Of a stretch of 64,000 bases of DNA, positions 14,197 to 28,509 are shown one piece after another. The notes under the pieces are model-generated. The model ran no database searches and was not told where the DNA came from. It saw only the letters and a list, made by a program, of their open reading frames with translations. Each line of letters starts with the position of its first letter. The stretch's first letter is position 1. This stretch comes from Torreya grandis. Its lineage: Eukaryota; Streptophyta; Pinopsida; Cupressales; Taxaceae. Position numbers and translations under genes: made by a program. The stretch spans positions 1,145,001 through 1,209,000 of the forward strand of contig JARHVA010003634.1 of assembly GCA_037957365.1 (NCBI GenBank), written 5' to 3'.

Positions 14197-17080
14197 TGAA
14201 TTTTCCTCATCCATCGATCCACTTGCCATTGCATTTTCCAATTCCATACTAAGTTGATCTAATGCCATTGATTTAGAGTAAATGCACCACTTTCCATTTT
14301 TACCTGTAAGTGTTGTAAGGCCTGTCTTTGCAAAATTAGACTATTTTCCAAGATGTTGTTGCAGGCCTGTCTTTGAAAAATTAGACTGTGTTTAGATTCT
14401 TATCTATGCCTTAGGTACTCTTTTCTCTCTCTTACCTCAATTATCTTGAAGTATATATTTCTTTAAACTGATTGTCGAGATTGCTCAGATTCACATCATG
14501 TTTGCCTAAAAATGGACAAATTGCTAGGTAACCATTTATAGATTATCTCATATGATGAAAATCAGTGGCTTTATTAACAATAGATAAACATCTTCTAGCT
14601 TATACAAACTATTAAACTAAAAAAGACATATCATTTGACATGAATAGATGCCTAAAGAAATCTCTTGTTACTTAACATTTTGAAAGCGACATAAAAATAT
14701 TACTACAAATTTCAAACCAAGCACCATTGAAAAGTCTTATATATCATCTACTTCAATTAAACTTTTGTAGAATGGAAATTCTCAGTCATCACCAAAGTCA
14801 AAATCTAGATTGCATAGAATTTAAGAAATAGTTCAACATATTTATGTGCATAATCAAATAAGGGAATAACTTGAGATCTTTGTACTCCATTTTTCCCCAT
14901 AGGTGCATATCCAGTCACAAAAAGTAATGAAACATTCTATGAATTAGAATTATGTTTTAATTTTTTCCTTGATAACTTAAAAAAGCCCTTGAAATTTAGA
15001 GAAATTTTGAATTATAAAATAGGGCATGGAATAAACTTTTATAGGTCTGAGTATTCTTAAATTCAAAATAGTTGCACACTTAAAATATTGGTTAAAAACA
15101 CTGATAATGAGCACACTTAAAATATTAGTTAAAAAAATTAATTAGGATGTTAAGGAGATAGAAATCAATGTTTGAGTCAGAAGGAAACATAAATATGCAC
15201 CAAAATAGTTAGCTTTAATGTCGACAAAGGCCAAAAATATGTTTTAGTACCATCGGCCCTGCAATCACCACAAAATTTGTACATGGTAATACCTGACAGA
15301 TACACGTTCGATACTGACATTAGGATAAGGTATTTTAAGGCCCTAATTTACTCATTATAGAAGTGCTGCTAAAAATTGCTATAGTTATTGAAATCCAGGT
15401 CTACTATCTATAAATTTTAATTTGTTCTTAATTCCATGTAGTGTTTTACCCAATTTAAACATTTTGTCACGACTCATGGGGACTTAAGCCTAGCACTCCA
15501 TGATGAAAGCCTTAAATCTTTACCACTTGAAATCATCCTATTCAACAAGTAAGAAATATCTTTCATTTTCCAAAAATAATTTTTTTTTGACTTAAAACAA
15601 TATGCCATTGTAGAACACATGTATGCCTATGTGTCCACTACGTGTGCAAATTATAGAAACTGAGCATTAATCAGAATCTTGTTTAACGTGTCACTCCACT
15701 TGCAGTACTTATTCTCTTCTACTAGCTATAAAAAGCATATATATATTCCAATTTATATAGGTCACAACCTTTATGATAGATCTTAGAGCAAATTCTGCAT
15801 AAATTCAATAAGAAAGCATAGGCTTTGATTGAACCTATACTCCACATTTATAAATAGAAAGATTTGCCTACACAAATTAAGAATTATCTTTAACCTCACA
15901 TATGAAGATGACCAAAATCTTTACATATGGGCAAAAATCAAGGGAAAGATCAGGATACTTGTAGACCAATTAAAGAATACGTGACACCAACTTAACCTTC
16001 TTTGTCACTATCTTAGTTTCCCATAGTAATGCTTTTTATTCTTGTAGTCTGATAGACACTTTGTATACTTAACTATTTATCTTTAGGTCTATTGATAAAA
16101 ATAGTTACGGAGACATGCAACAATAACTACATTGAGATACACAAAGAATTTTACAAGGGAAGCAAGCATAAATACTAGGCAGTGCGAATTCTGTCGAGAA
16201 ATTTGCTTGTAATTGCTAATAACCCCTACCTTTAGCAAATATTTTCACTATTTGAATATGGAGGTAATTTTTAACACAAAACTACTAAAAATCTTGAAAT
16301 CAACTAAATCATTAAACCTAACTTAAACTTTTCTCATAATTGGTGTTATTTCTTGAAAAGTTCAATTTTCATCTCAATTAGTTATAAAATGGTTGCATTC
16401 ATTTATAATTGTACCATTGATGTATGGATCGCTACTTTCCCATTTAATTAATTTGTAAAAATAGAGTTAAGGGTATTGAAACAATTATATGTAAGGTTAT
16501 AGAATATACAATTCAAAGATTTTGAAGTGATTGAGTTTGCAGATTTATAGTAATAAGAGTAGAATATTTTTTTATAATTATGTGGAAGGTATTAAATAAA
16601 AAAAGCTTATAAATTATGAATCTTAATGTGTCTTTAAATAATTATAATTATTAATTATATTGATTACTTATAAACATTTATATGCTACACGTAATTGAAT
16701 GCAATTTATTTATTTGAATTTATTTCTTTTACACGATTAATAATCACTTAATATTAACACTTAGATATAGAGGATCATTTTGAAATGAATAAATGAATAA
16801 ATGGTGGAGATTCTAGAATCCAAAAACAATAAAATAAGGTTACAAAAAAAGAATGAGAATATTGAATATGAAGACAACTTTGACTATAATTGCCAATAAT
16901 AGAATTTGCATTAGGCATTGGTTAGGTGATAAGTGTCTCTCTTTTTGTTTTAGTAAAGCTCGGTATAAACCAAGGTGAGTCAGCGACATTTAACCAAGCA
17001 ATGTAGGTTGTTTTGATTACAACTATTATTTTTTTCTACAAATTGTTCTCCCTCTCGCTTTAATTTCTCCTAAATACCAT
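14197..17080. other. AT-rich intergenic DNA
   Basis: About 2.9 kb with no supportable gene or repeat. The last 150 bp lie directly upstream of the dirigent remnant and could include its former promoter, but no convincing TATA or start site could be assigned. Confidence 0.45.
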
Positions 17081-17560
17081 TGGAGATGAAAGAAAAAGTA
17101 GTAAAACCAACTTCATTTTCTACTTGCATGGTGATCTAAAATGGAAATGTTGTGACAGTGGTAGCTATGGTAGGAGTGAATGAGTATTCTTTAGGTATAT
17201 ACCATTTTGGAACCATAATGGTGGTAGATGATTATGTCAATCAACAAGCTCAAATTTCCTCTAAGCTTTTGGGAAGAGTCAAAGGAATGTATTTTAATGT
17301 AGATGTGAGTGGAGGTGTATCTTCTCACCTAGTTATATGGACACTAATTGTTTTCTATAATGATAATAAAAAGTTTAACAGTTATGACACACTGTAGTTA
17401 TTGGGTGTAAAAAACTTATATGAGCATCAACATGAAATATTTGTATTTGAAGGTATTGGAAAATTTAGATTTTTATCATGGTTATGCAATCCGGATCACT
17501 AAATATTTTGATGGATCTAATTATATTACCAAAATTAATATTACAATCTAGAAATAGATA
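17080..17560 (+). pseudogene. Dirigent-family pseudogene, copy 1
   Basis: Dirigent proteins are secreted proteins that steer stereoselective coupling of phenoxy radicals in lignan and related pathways. The fragment keeps family landmarks in order: TNFIFYLH (the usual N-terminal FY.HD strand) at about 17108, then after a frameshift VVAMVGVNEYSLG, HFGTIMVVDDYV, ISSKLLGRVKGMYF, and after a TAG stop VFEGIGKFRF (usually VVGGTGKFR) and a final FDGSNYITKINITI-like segment. The active form is normally about 180-190 residues. At least one frameshift, an internal stop at about 17395 and a missing credible signal peptide show that it is dead. It lies at the left end of a 3.3-kb tandem duplication. Confidence 0.75.
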
Positions 17561-20389
17561 ATTGATGATGAATAGTTGAAGTTTTATAAATGTGTTTGCT
17601 TGTTTTTTATTTAATAGGGTTAAAGGTCATGGGTTTTGAATCTTATAGAATTTTTTACAATGAAGATAAAGATGACAACATTTATGATAAAATCGTATGC
17701 ATCTATCAATGAGAAATTGGATATGATCTGATATTGCTAGCTTTGAACATTATTTAAGTCTTTGCTTTAAAACATTGAAAAAATCCTGGAGGTGTGTTGG
17801 CATAAAAAAAATGGAACATTGTATTTTTTTTGAGGGTCACTTTACACCATTTAGAAAAAACCATCCATTGAGCATGGGGTAGACTCCAAATTTTTTGTAG
17901 TGTGTGGTGACTGTCACTTCACACCATCTAAATAATTATAAATATTTAATCAAGCTAAACTAAACTAAACTAATGTGGAGTGTGGTGACTAACATATTAG
18001 AGTAGACAACTCTTAATCATTAAGCTAAACTAATGTTTTTCTCCTTTAAAAAAAAAGAAGATAAAATGTTTAATATACCTCATGAATGAGTGGAAACAAT
18101 ATCCTTAATTAATATAAACCCATAAAAACTGATGTATGTAAGTCCTACGAATTATGGGCACATTGATGCAAATTATTAAATCATGAAATAAATGTAAGTT
18201 ATAAAAATGATCCTTCTTTCTCCATTTAAGGAGTAGGAGATTATCCATGTGTTTATTTACCTCGTGATGTTTGTTATACATTCCTAATATCATATACGAA
18301 GGGAAATCATAATATTACCATTCATAGAAATGATAATATTACTATTCATGGAATAATATTTCAAATTTATAATAGAATTCAATCTTTTTAGGGGCATCCA
18401 CATTCTAGCAAGCCAAATTCCACATGTTTTAATAGTAGTGGAAAATTGAATATTATTAATGGCAATAAGTGTTTATCTCTAGTTCTAGTTATATACAAAT
18501 TACAAATGTTTTTTATTGTGATTTTACATTATGCAACTATGGTTTTGTAGGGAGTTACGATTCTATAAAAAATTAAAGTACTAATCCCATTTGTTTCAAG
18601 ACCTCTCAAGACCAAGGCACCCCATTGTGTTTTTTAACCTTTGTGCTTGTAGGAGGGTTGCCAAAATAGATATATTTAAGTTTTATTATTTTGTATATAT
18701 TTGCTTGTTATATAAAATTTGATTGTATATACTTGTGTTTTCCTCACATAAAATAATTAATCAGTAAATTAATCATGTTGTGCTTATTTGTTAACCCCAC
18801 CGAAGTCTAGGATAACACATGACTTGGAATTCATCCCATCTATGGGCCTAATAAGTAGTGGTTAGTGACATAGATTTCATCACCATGCACTAGACCAAAC
18901 TTTGTGTTTTAATGGAGAATAAATCAGGAGAGCTATCATTTAGTGCATAAGTAGAATTCCCCATAAAGAGTTATATGGAATAAGGGGTGGTTAAGATAAA
19001 ATATGTATGTCAGTTATACATCATCCTATACAAAGTTGGGACCTAATGTACATTCACATATATAGGGGATGTACCTAAAAACCATTGTGAAAACCTAGCA
19101 TAGGACCCATTGACCATAATAGGTATTTCACTATAGGGGTAGGATAAACCCCTGAGAATACATTAAGTGCAAATGGGGTCAAGAGGGTTTGGTTGATTCT
19201 GTAACTGGTCAATAGCCTACATCGTCACCTGATAAGCCATCAAATAATGTGAGTTTTGGGTTACACACCTCATTCAATTTAGTAGCTTTATGACTTGTTG
19301 TTATGTGTGTTGTTTGACTTTTGTGTTAGACCCATATTATTTGCAAATTGAGTTGCCCACACCCCATTTTGTGTATGACACCTTAGATAACCTTACGTTA
19401 ATATCCATTCTCATCATTCAAAACCACACTCATCTTACATCTCATGCTCATTTCATATCTTCCACATCCTAATCTTCCATCTTTTATATAATCTACTATC
19501 CATATTAAATTCTTTATCTACCCCATTATATCTTAAACTATGTCCATCCTATATCATCTAACCATCTTGTATTTTCCACCTATCTCACAATTTATACTTT
19601 TTATCCTAGACATCATCTAATATCTAGTCTACATTCTTCCATCTAGCACCCATGTTACATCTTCCACACATTTCATATCCAATAACATTCACATCTTTAT
19701 CCTAAGTAATATGTATAACCCATCTTATCTATCATATATCTTCCCAAACAACATCCCATATTTACCACATATTCTCCAATCGCCTAACACCCATCCTGTA
19801 GTTTATGAATATCTTATCTTCCATCCTTCATTTATCTCATATTCTCCCATCATCTTTTAATACTATATTTAGTCATGGAATCAAGTTCTAGTGGTCACCC
19901 ATCCTTTTAAAAATTTATTATAACTTCCTAATTCCTTGGAGTAGGTATGATCAACATACACAATTTTATCAATATTTTAATCTAGCACCCATCACTCATC
20001 CCTATCAAGTGACTTCTTCCCCTAACATCCTTGCAACTAACAATATCAATATCTAAGTATATCAATATCTAAGTCCAAAGCAGAAAGGATTAATTTGTAA
20101 TGGCAAGGGTTGTATAATGTTCAAGTGTTATTTGTGTGCCCTGTATGATCAACATTGCACTTTAGATTTTAGATCTCATTATAGTGAATAACAAAGGTAA
20201 AAAACTCAAATATTTTCCATTACTCCTCACAAATCTACACTTCCATGATGAATGATGGATTCTTTTATTTCTGTTTGCAAACACATGTTGGGTTATGTAT
20301 AAATTAAAGCTGAGAATAATTATATGTTAACTAAAATAAGTTTTGTTTTTAATCTATCTTGATTCTCTGTGTATATTTATTATTCATAG
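17214..20389. repeat. Tandem segmental duplication, copy 1
   Basis: This 3.2-kb block is repeated directly at 20505-25241, starting with CATAATGGTGGTAGATGATT in both. The offset is 3291 bp at the left end. Identity is high by eye, roughly 95%. It contains most of the dirigent pseudogene, about 1.5 kb of AT-rich DNA and a pyrimidine-rich block. At about 20038 it lacks the microsatellite and about 850 bp present in copy 2, and then rejoins copy 2 at the ATATCAATATCT word (24909 in copy 2). Confidence 0.9.
19420..19870. repeat. Degenerate pyrimidine-rich CATCTTCCA-like repeat, copy 1
   Basis: About 450 bp rich in irregularly spaced words such as CATCTTCCA, CATCTAA and CCCATC on a C+T-rich, G-poor strand. 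It looks like an eroded minisatellite without a fixed period. The paralogous block is at 22715-23160. Confidence 0.5.
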
Positions 20390-20504
20390 AGAGTTTTAGA
20401 CTCTATAAGGACCATCTATGTGGATTATCATGGTTTGATCAATCATATTCACTATGGTTAAAGGCATAGAAGGTGACTGTGTGTTTATTCATAGTGGGTG
20501 TGTG
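20390..20504. repeat. Filler sequence at duplication junction; copy of window-end repeat
   Basis: Between the two tandem copies lie about 115 bp belonging to neither. Positions 20390-20472 match 63914-64000 almost exactly (AGAGAGTTTTAGACTCTATA, then AAGGACCATCTATGTGGATT and onward), with two or three differences. The match runs into the window edge, so its true length is unknown. It may be a dispersed repeat or DNA copied in during end-joining repair. Confidence 0.85.
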
Positions 20505-20850
20505 CATAATGGTGGTAGATGATTATGTCAATCAACAAGCTCAAATTTCCTCTAAGCTTTTGGGAAGAGTCAAAGGAATGTATTTTAAAGTAGATGTGAG
20601 TGTAGGTGTATCTTCTCACCTAGTTATATGTGCAATAATTGTTTTCTATACTGATAATAAAAAGTTTAACAGTTATGACACACTATAGTTATTGGGTGTA
20701 AAAAACTACTATGAGCATCAACATGAAATATTTGTATTTGAAGGTATTGGAAAATTTAGATTTTTATCATGGTTATGCAATCCTGATCACTAAATATTTT
20801 GATGGATCTAATTATATTACCAAAATTAATATTACAATCTAGAAATAGAT
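20505..20850 (+). pseudogene. Dirigent-family pseudogene, copy 2 (5'-truncated)
   Basis: The paralogue of copy 1 begins abruptly within the IMVVDDYV motif because the duplication boundary cuts the gene. It keeps ISSKLLGRVKGMYF and, after the same in-frame TAG, VFEGIGKFRF. The shared stop shows that the gene was already inactive before the duplication. The upstream codons come from the junction filler. Confidence 0.72.
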
Positions 20851-22714
20851 AATTAATGATGAATAGTTTAAGTTTTATAAATGTGTTTGCTTGTTTTTTA
20901 TTTAATAGGGTTAAAGGTCATGGGTTTTGAATCTTATAGAATTTTTTACAATGGAGATAAAGATAACAACATTTATGATAAAATTGTATGCATCAATCAA
21001 TGAGAAATTGGATATGATCTGATATTTTTAGCTTTGAACATTATTTAAGTCTTTGCTTTAAAACATTGAAAAAATCTTGTAGGTGTGTTGGCATAAAAAA
21101 TTGGAACATTGTATTTTTTGTGAGGGTCACTTTACACCATTTGGAAAAAACCATCCATTGAGCGTGGGGTAGACTCTCAATTTTTTGTAGTGTGTGGTAA
21201 CTGTCACTTCACACCATCTAAATAATTACAAAGATTTAATCAAGCTAAACTAAACTATACTAATGTGGTGTGTGGTGACTAACATATTAGAGTAGACAAC
21301 TCGGAATCATTAAGCTAAACTAATGTTTTTCTCCTTTAAACAAAGTGAAGATAAAATTTTCAATATACCTCATGAATGAGTGGAAACAATATCCTTAATT
21401 AATATAAACCCATACAAATTGATGTATGTAAGTCCTACGAATTATGGGCAAATTGATGCAAATTATTAAATCATGAAATAAATGTAAGTTATAAAAATGA
21501 TCCTTCTTTCTCCATTTAAGGAGTAGGAGGTTATCCATGTGTTTATTTACCTCCTGATGTTTGTTATACATTTCTAATATCATATACGAAGGGAAATAAT
21601 AATATTACCATTCATAGAAATGATAATATTACTATTCATGGAATAATATTTCAATTTTATAATAGAATTCAATCTTTTTAGGGGCATCCACGTTCTAGCA
21701 AGCCAAATTCCACATGTTTTAATAGTAGTGGCAGATTAAATAGTGTTAATAACAATAATTGTTTATCTCTAGTTCTAGTTATATACAAATTACACATGTT
21801 TTTTATTGTGATTTTACATTATGCAACTATGGTTTTGTAAGGAGTTATGATTCTGTAAAAAAATAAAGTACTAACCCCTTTTGTTTCAAGACCTCTCAAG
21901 ACCAAGGCACCCCATTGTGTTTTTTAACCTTTGTGCTTATAGGAGGGTTGTCAAAATAGCTATATTTAAGTTTTATTATTTTGTAATATTTGCTTGTTAT
22001 GTACAATTTGATTGTTTATACTTCTGTTTTCCTCACATAAAATAATTAATCAATAAATTAATCATGTTGTGCCTATTTTTTACCCCCACCTAAGTCTAGG
22101 ATACCACATGACTTGGAATTCATCCCATCTATGGGCCTAGTAAGTAGTGGGTAGTGACGTAGATTTCATCACCATGCACTAGACCAAATTCTGTGCTCTA
22201 ATGGAGAATAAATTAGGAGAGCTGTCATTTAGTGCATAAGTAGAATTCCCCATAAAGAGTTATATGGAATAAGGGGTGGTTAAGCTAAAATATGTAGGTT
22301 AGTTATACATCATCCTATACAAAGTTGGGACCTAATGTACATTCACATATATAGAGGATGTACCTAAAAACCATTGTGAAAACCTAGCATAGGACCCATT
22401 GACCATAACAGGTATTTCACTATAGGGGCAGGATAAACCCCTGAGAATACATTAAGTGCAAATGGGGTTGAGAGGGTTTGGTTGATTCTGTAACTGGTCA
22501 ATAGCCTACATCGTCACCTTATAAGCCATCAAATAATGTGAGTTTTGGGTTACACACCTTATTCAATTTAGTAGCTTTATGACTTGTTATTATGTGTGTT
22601 GTTTGAGTTTTGTGTTAGACCCATATTATTTGCAAACTGAGTTGCCCATACCCCATTTTGTGTATGACACCTTAGATACCCATAGCTTAATATCCATTCT
22701 CATCATTCAAAACC

Positions 22715-23160
22715 ACACTTATCTTACATCTTATGCTCATTTCATATCTTCCACATCCTAATCTTCCATCTTTTATATAATTTACTATCCATATTATATT
22801 CTTTATCTACCCCATTATATCTTAAACTATGTCCATCCTATATCCATCTACCCATCTTGTATTTTCCACCTAACTCACAATTTATACTTTTTATCCTAGA
22901 CATCATCTAATATCTAGTCTATATTCTTCCATCTAGCACCCATGTTACATCTTCCACACATTTCATATCCAATAACATTCACATCTTTATCCTAAGTAAT
23001 TTTTATAACCCATCTTATCTATCATATATCTTCCCAAACAACATCCCATATTCACCACATATTCTCCAATCGCCTAACACCCATCCTATAGTTTATGAAT
23101 ATCTTATCTTTCATCCTCCATTTATCTCATATTCTCCCATCATCTTTTAATACTATATTT
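22715..23160. repeat. Degenerate pyrimidine-rich repeat, copy 2
   Basis: This is the paralogue of 19420-19870 within the second duplication unit, with the same G-poor strand composition. Confidence 0.5.
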
Positions 23161-23333
23161 AGTCATGGAATCAAGTTCTAGTGGTCACCCATCCTTTTAA
23201 ATATTTATTATCACTTCCTAATTCATTGGACTAGGTATGATCAACATACATAATTTTATCAATATTTTAATCTAGCACCCATCACTCGTCCCTATCAAGT
23301 GACTTCTTCCCCTAACATCCTTGTAACTATCAC

Positions 23334-24908
<1,575 letters not shown>

Positions 24909-25241
24909 AACAATATCAATATCTGAGTCCAAAGTAGAAAGGATTAATTTGTAATGGCAAGGGTTGTATAATGTTCAAGTGTTATTTGTGTGCCCTGTAT
25001 GATCAACATTGCACTTTAGATTTTAGATCTCATTATAGTGAATAACAAAGGTAAAAAGCTCAAATATTTTCCATTACTCCTTGCAAATCTGCACTTCCAT
25101 GATGAATGATAGAATCTTTTATTTCTTTCTGCAAACACGTGTTGGGTGATGTATAAATCAAAGTTGAGAATAATTATATGTTAACTAAAATAAGTTTTGT
25201 TTTTAATCTATCTTGATTCTCTGTGTATATTTATTATTCAT

Positions 25242-25491
25242 ATTTAAAATATTCTAAACACTAATTTAACCCTTAGCACTTTTTAATTTAACCTAGCAGA
25301 GTTCTCATATGTAGTGGAAAATAAAAATATTTTCTTTTGAAACTTGACATGGTACTTTTGTGTGGCATAAACTAGTACATTGACTCATGCCAACTAGTAT
25401 TAGGGGAAATTTTTTTGAATTCTAGTTTTATAAAATAATTAAAAACTATTTGATACAGTTTTGTGCAGGTGCAAAGTTCAAAACTTATAAG
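25242..25491. other. Region 5' of the transposase-like gene
   Basis: AT-rich sequence between the duplication end and the first ATG of the decayed gene. A TTTTGTGCAG word at 25459-25468 could be a 3' splice site before the initiator region, so an upstream non-coding exon is possible. No terminal inverted repeat was recognised. Confidence 0.3.
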
Positions 25492-26781
25492 ATGGGAAAT
25501 AAAAGGAATAAAAAAAGTAAGAGGGAAATAAAGTTTTCTATCGAAGATGAAACTAAGAAAAATAGACTAAGATGTGAAATATATAAGAATAAGAAGAAAA
25601 ATAGAGCCTAAAAACTATAGGAGTGCTAATTTTGAATTTGATCAGACTATCCATGTGAATGAGGAAGCCTTTTTACTTGGTATGTGCACAAGTGTTTAAA
25701 AAATTCATAAATACATGGTTAAACCACATGACTTAATTTATGAGTATATTTCATTATAAAAATAGGACTACTAATTTACATTTGATGTCATTCAATAAAT
25801 TGTTTTTGTTACAATTACTAAAGAAGATATAGAAGAACCTACCAATATTGGTTTGATTGAAGAAGATATAGAAGAAAGGTCTGTTAATATCAATATGACT
25901 AATGACCATGAGTGTGTCTTATCTCCTGAACCACATTCAAAACTTATTGAGAAAGTGTGGAAATAACTACCAAAGAAGAATGTGAACCATCAAATGAATA
26001 TTGACATTGGGAAATTGTAAAAATATGTAGAAGATATGAGGCAACCTCAAATGAAAATCTTTATATACCCTAACCACATATTTGTGATCTACTTTAAAAT
26101 ATTGAATGAAATTGGTCATGTTCAACTGTTAGTTTGTCTTATAAATCATGATGGGATGAAAGATTGTCTAGAGATATTAGGAGTGGATTTAAAACAATAC
26201 AAGATACAAACCCTTGAATAAGAAGTAGTGGAAAATTTGTTTACAGGGTTATATTTAGTAGGTAAAAACACTCACTCAACTTATAAAAGCATTTCACATA
26301 GAGTGATGTTGAGCTCAACTGTAAGTGATAAACATCAAAATTTTGACATGTCAACACTATGTCAAATGTATTACATATTTATAGAAAGATAATTACTAGA
26401 TATGTGAAGAGGATAAATGTCCTAGATGATAATAGTATAGAAATAAATTTGGTGCTAATGATCAGGGATCCTCATTCTAATAAGATTGAGGAGGGTGTTC
26501 GAAGGTTAGTTTTTGATTTCTAGAAACATATTACATGAGCTTCTTCAAATGTTAGGGATGTTATAAAGAATAGGATTGCTACTAAAAAATATGATTAACA
26601 TCATAAACATTGGATTGGAATAACACAACCTGAGTTGTATGTAAAATTTTGTGAAAAAAACCCACATATTAAGATTGGGCAATGAATGTTTGAGATTTTG
26701 AAACCTTTGTATGTGAAGCAAAGTAAAATCCTCGAAACATGTTGTTGTCATAATAATGTTGAGTTTGATATTCATTATTAG

Positions 26782-26925
26782 GTATATAAATATATTTATT
26801 TCAAATTTAATTGAATTTATCATGTCTTTGATTAAATTATGTTGAGGTTCACAATATTATTTCATTTAAAACATATATTTGCATAACAATATAATTCAAG
26901 TGTATTGAAAGTTAATGGAATCAGA
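26782..26925 (+). other. Probable intron of the transposase-like pseudogene (3' end uncertain)
   Basis: Coding similarity stops at ...VEFDIHY, immediately before GGTATATAA, and resumes before the CEKCNDVV segment. The donor GT at 26782 is clear. The acceptor could be the AG near 26885, 26910 or 26925, and I cannot choose between them. Confidence 0.4.
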
Positions 26926-27116
26926 GTATGGTTTCCAAAAGGATCCCCTTAAATGCATTTTGCCTTTATATCATATATTATATGTGAGAAGTGCAATGAT
27001 GTTGTGGCTAGTCCCATGCCTTGCATTAAATGTGTTTATGAAACATGTGCAAATTTAGCTAAATTTCCAATAACCAGTGAAGATAATGACATAATTTAGC
27101 GTGTGAATTTAAATCA

Positions 27117-27210
27117 GTGAGTTTTAATTTGTGTATAACTATTATTTAAATGTAAATATGAATTATTTGTATAATATGTATGTACCATGTACATATGTGT
27201 TTGTATGTAG
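27117..27210 (+). other. Intron of the transposase-like pseudogene
   Basis: The donor GTGAGT at 27117 and acceptor TGTATGTAG ending at 27210 bound a 94-bp AT-rich intron. After it the main frame runs in a single register to 28002 through the ENYSF, WLDGCATQFKS and GHGKG motifs, interrupted only by stops. Confidence 0.6.
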
Positions 27211-28002
27211 TTTCAAATTAATCAAATATGACACAAAAATAGGAAAATTTGTGATGAGGTTAGACTTCTTAGAGGATGTGGTTCATGTTACCACATTTGT
27301 GGAATCTTTTTAAAAGTTGATTAATCATCATATAAAAAAAAATTAATATGCAAAGTGGAAATGAAATAAATTTAAAAAATTTAAGAACACATTCCCCCTA
27401 GGATTGATTGTGTTAGTGGTTGACTTTGTAGAAAACTATTCATTTTCTCATCAAAAGGATATTCAGACACAATACTATCACACTAATCACATGACTATCA
27501 TGGTGTATTTGTGTTATAGGCGTGAAAAATTGGATTTAGATCTATTTTCTAATTCTTATATTCAACCACTGATCATAAAATAATATCACTTCTACATTAG
27601 TGATGATAATGACCATGAAACACACTTTGTTCAACATTATTTTAAGATATTTTTTGAAGATCTTGATAAGCACCATGTAAATTTTGAAAAACACCATGTT
27701 TGGTTAGATGGTTGTGCAACACAATTCAAATCTTGAAGGACTTTTATTTTACTTTGTAGATATGATTTATTTCTTAACAATCCTCATGTGTGGAGTTTTT
27801 TGGAGAGTGGTCATGGGAAGGGGGAATATGATGGTGCCGATTCTTGCATCAAGAATGATCTAAGGAAACAAAGTATGAAATATGATGGAGATCAGTTGAG
27901 TGATGCCCATAATGTCATAGAATGGTGTAGGTTACATTTTTCAAATAATGAATCTCTAGCTGCAAAAAAAGCCACTTCCACCTAGGGTGTTGGAATTTAT
28001 AG

Positions 28003-28138
28003 GTATGTTATGATTTAATGTATTACATTCATTTTTATTAAACACATTTTATTATGTTTAATTTTTTTAAAAAAATCATATTTTAATAGTAATTAATCAC
28101 ACATCAATGCATGTTTGTCAAAAAATACTCAATACTAG
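28003..28138 (+). other. Intron of the transposase-like pseudogene
   Basis: Donor GTATGT at 28003, acceptor AATACTAG ending at 28138, 136 bp. Joining the exons keeps the frame from GVGIY into SIYSMMSTNNHNWALKTRD and the SCFCYDC motif, which supports the splice sites. Confidence 0.65.
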
Positions 28139-28392
28139 GTCAATTTATTCTATGATGAGCACCAATAATCATAACTGGGCACTAAAAACAAGAGATTATT
28201 CTTGTTTTTGTTATGATTGCATGAAAGGAGTTTATAATAATTGTAATATTCAATCCCATGGTTATGTCAATTAATGGAATATGATACAAATAATTATGAA
28301 TGATTCCTATGGGGCAGATCAAGATGACAACCTTGAGTATGCTCCTTTTATATTATCAGATTATGACCCCATATCTAGGCTAGTTGAAATAG

Positions 28393-28509
28393 GTAACTAT
28401 ACAAGCCTTGATATATATATGATTCTTTAATATAGAAAAAATAAAATTTATTCTTTTTAAAATTCTAATAAAAATTCATATATCATATAATATATTTTTT
28501 ATATTACAG
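28393..28509 (+). other. Intron of the transposase-like pseudogene
   Basis: Donor GTAACT at 28393, acceptor TATTACAG ending at 28509, 117 bp. Splicing joins SDYDPISRLVEIG to HVFALITAKKS in frame (phase 1). The in-frame continuation over two adjacent introns is the best evidence that this was a spliced gene. Confidence 0.7.

Noticed and set aside
17634..17710. Text resembling a dirigent N-terminus (IFYNEDKDDN) downstream of the first dirigent remnant
   Set aside because: The similarity is very short, follows the C-terminal segment, and recurs in copy 2 only because the region is duplicated.
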